A stretch of DNA of 64,000 nucleotides from Motacilla alba alba (lineage: Eukaryota; Chordata; Aves; Passeriformes; Motacillidae), in contig NC_052046.1 in assembly GCF_015832195.1 (NCBI RefSeq), positions 35,368,911 to 35,432,910 of the forward strand. Direction: 5' to 3'. Positions within the stretch are counted from its first letter, which is position 1. The number at the start of each line of letters is the position of its first letter. The position numbers and the translations under genes are program-made. The notes under the pieces were generated by a model. That model was not told the DNA's origin. It did not search any database and saw only the letters and a list, made by a program, of their open reading frames with translations. Positions 63,831 to 64,000 of the stretch are shown piece by piece.

Positions 63831-64000
63831 AGCAGTAGCACCGTGCTGGTTTGAACACTCCAAGGCTATTCAAAAATTCCAAAATTCTCAAATGCTATAG
63901 CATTTGACTTAGAGAAGAAGGAGAAAATGTGTGAAGGTGCCATCTCCATAGGTTGGTTCTTGGAGAAAAGGTAAGATGTGCAATCATTAAGTTTCCAAAA
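63831..64000. other. Window edge, probably continuing the ERV
   Basis: No clear signature. Its place upstream (on the minus strand) of the gag remnant suggests it is either the ERV leader or flanking DNA. Confidence 0.35.

Noticed and set aside
1..64000. Prokaryotic-type features such as operons, CRISPR arrays or phage genes
   Set aside because: No dense coding, no ribosome-binding sites before long frames and no regularly spaced repeats. All recognised content is vertebrate transposon or NUMT sequence.

Overview
The window looks like intergenic (or deep intronic) DNA from a bird, most likely a passerine songbird. The reasons are many 5'-truncated CR1-type LINE copies, several ending in the CR1 3' signature (ATTCTATGA-like tails), solo LTRs of families I recognise from songbird genomes, a nuclear copy of mitochondrial DNA, and AT-rich single-copy sequence between them. 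I find no supportable host protein-coding gene, tRNA, rRNA, snRNA or CRISPR array. The longest open frame is 175 codons, on the minus strand at 62775-63302, and it is a retroviral gag remnant. The other open frames are either inside transposons or chance frames in AT-rich DNA.

Layout. 1-8224: unique AT-rich DNA. 8225-12822: three CR1 3' fragments, all plus strand, with AT-rich spacers. 12823-19272: unique DNA. 19273-19938: solo LTR (minus). 20551-21373: CR1 (plus). 21374-26341: unique DNA with one weak promoter/exon-like signal near 23194-23662. 26342-30542: an LTR cluster: a truncated LTR (plus), a convergent pair of LTRs whose U5 ends face each other, a CR1 tail, and a solo LTR (minus) with a perfect 6-bp target duplication. 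30762-31690: a nuclear mitochondrial insertion (NUMT) made of an ND2 piece (minus) joined to an ND4L/ND4 piece (plus). 31691-39021: unique DNA. 39022-41125: a CR1 (minus) split by an LTR at 40139-40819. 41126-46476: unique DNA, simple repeats and an ERVK-like LTR. 46477-57445: CR1 copies, LTRs and spacers. 57446-59783: unique DNA with an AAT-rich tract. 59784-62150: the longest CR1 (minus), itself split by an LTR fragment. 62165 to about 63830: a decayed ERV gag-pro segment (minus), whose 5' part would lie beyond the right edge.

The elements do not work together as a pathway. What can be read is a relative history: CR1 copies are the older layer, since two of them were split by LTR insertions, and several LTRs still show target duplications or matching termini. 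Family names rest on remembered sequence similarity and were not checked against a repeat library.
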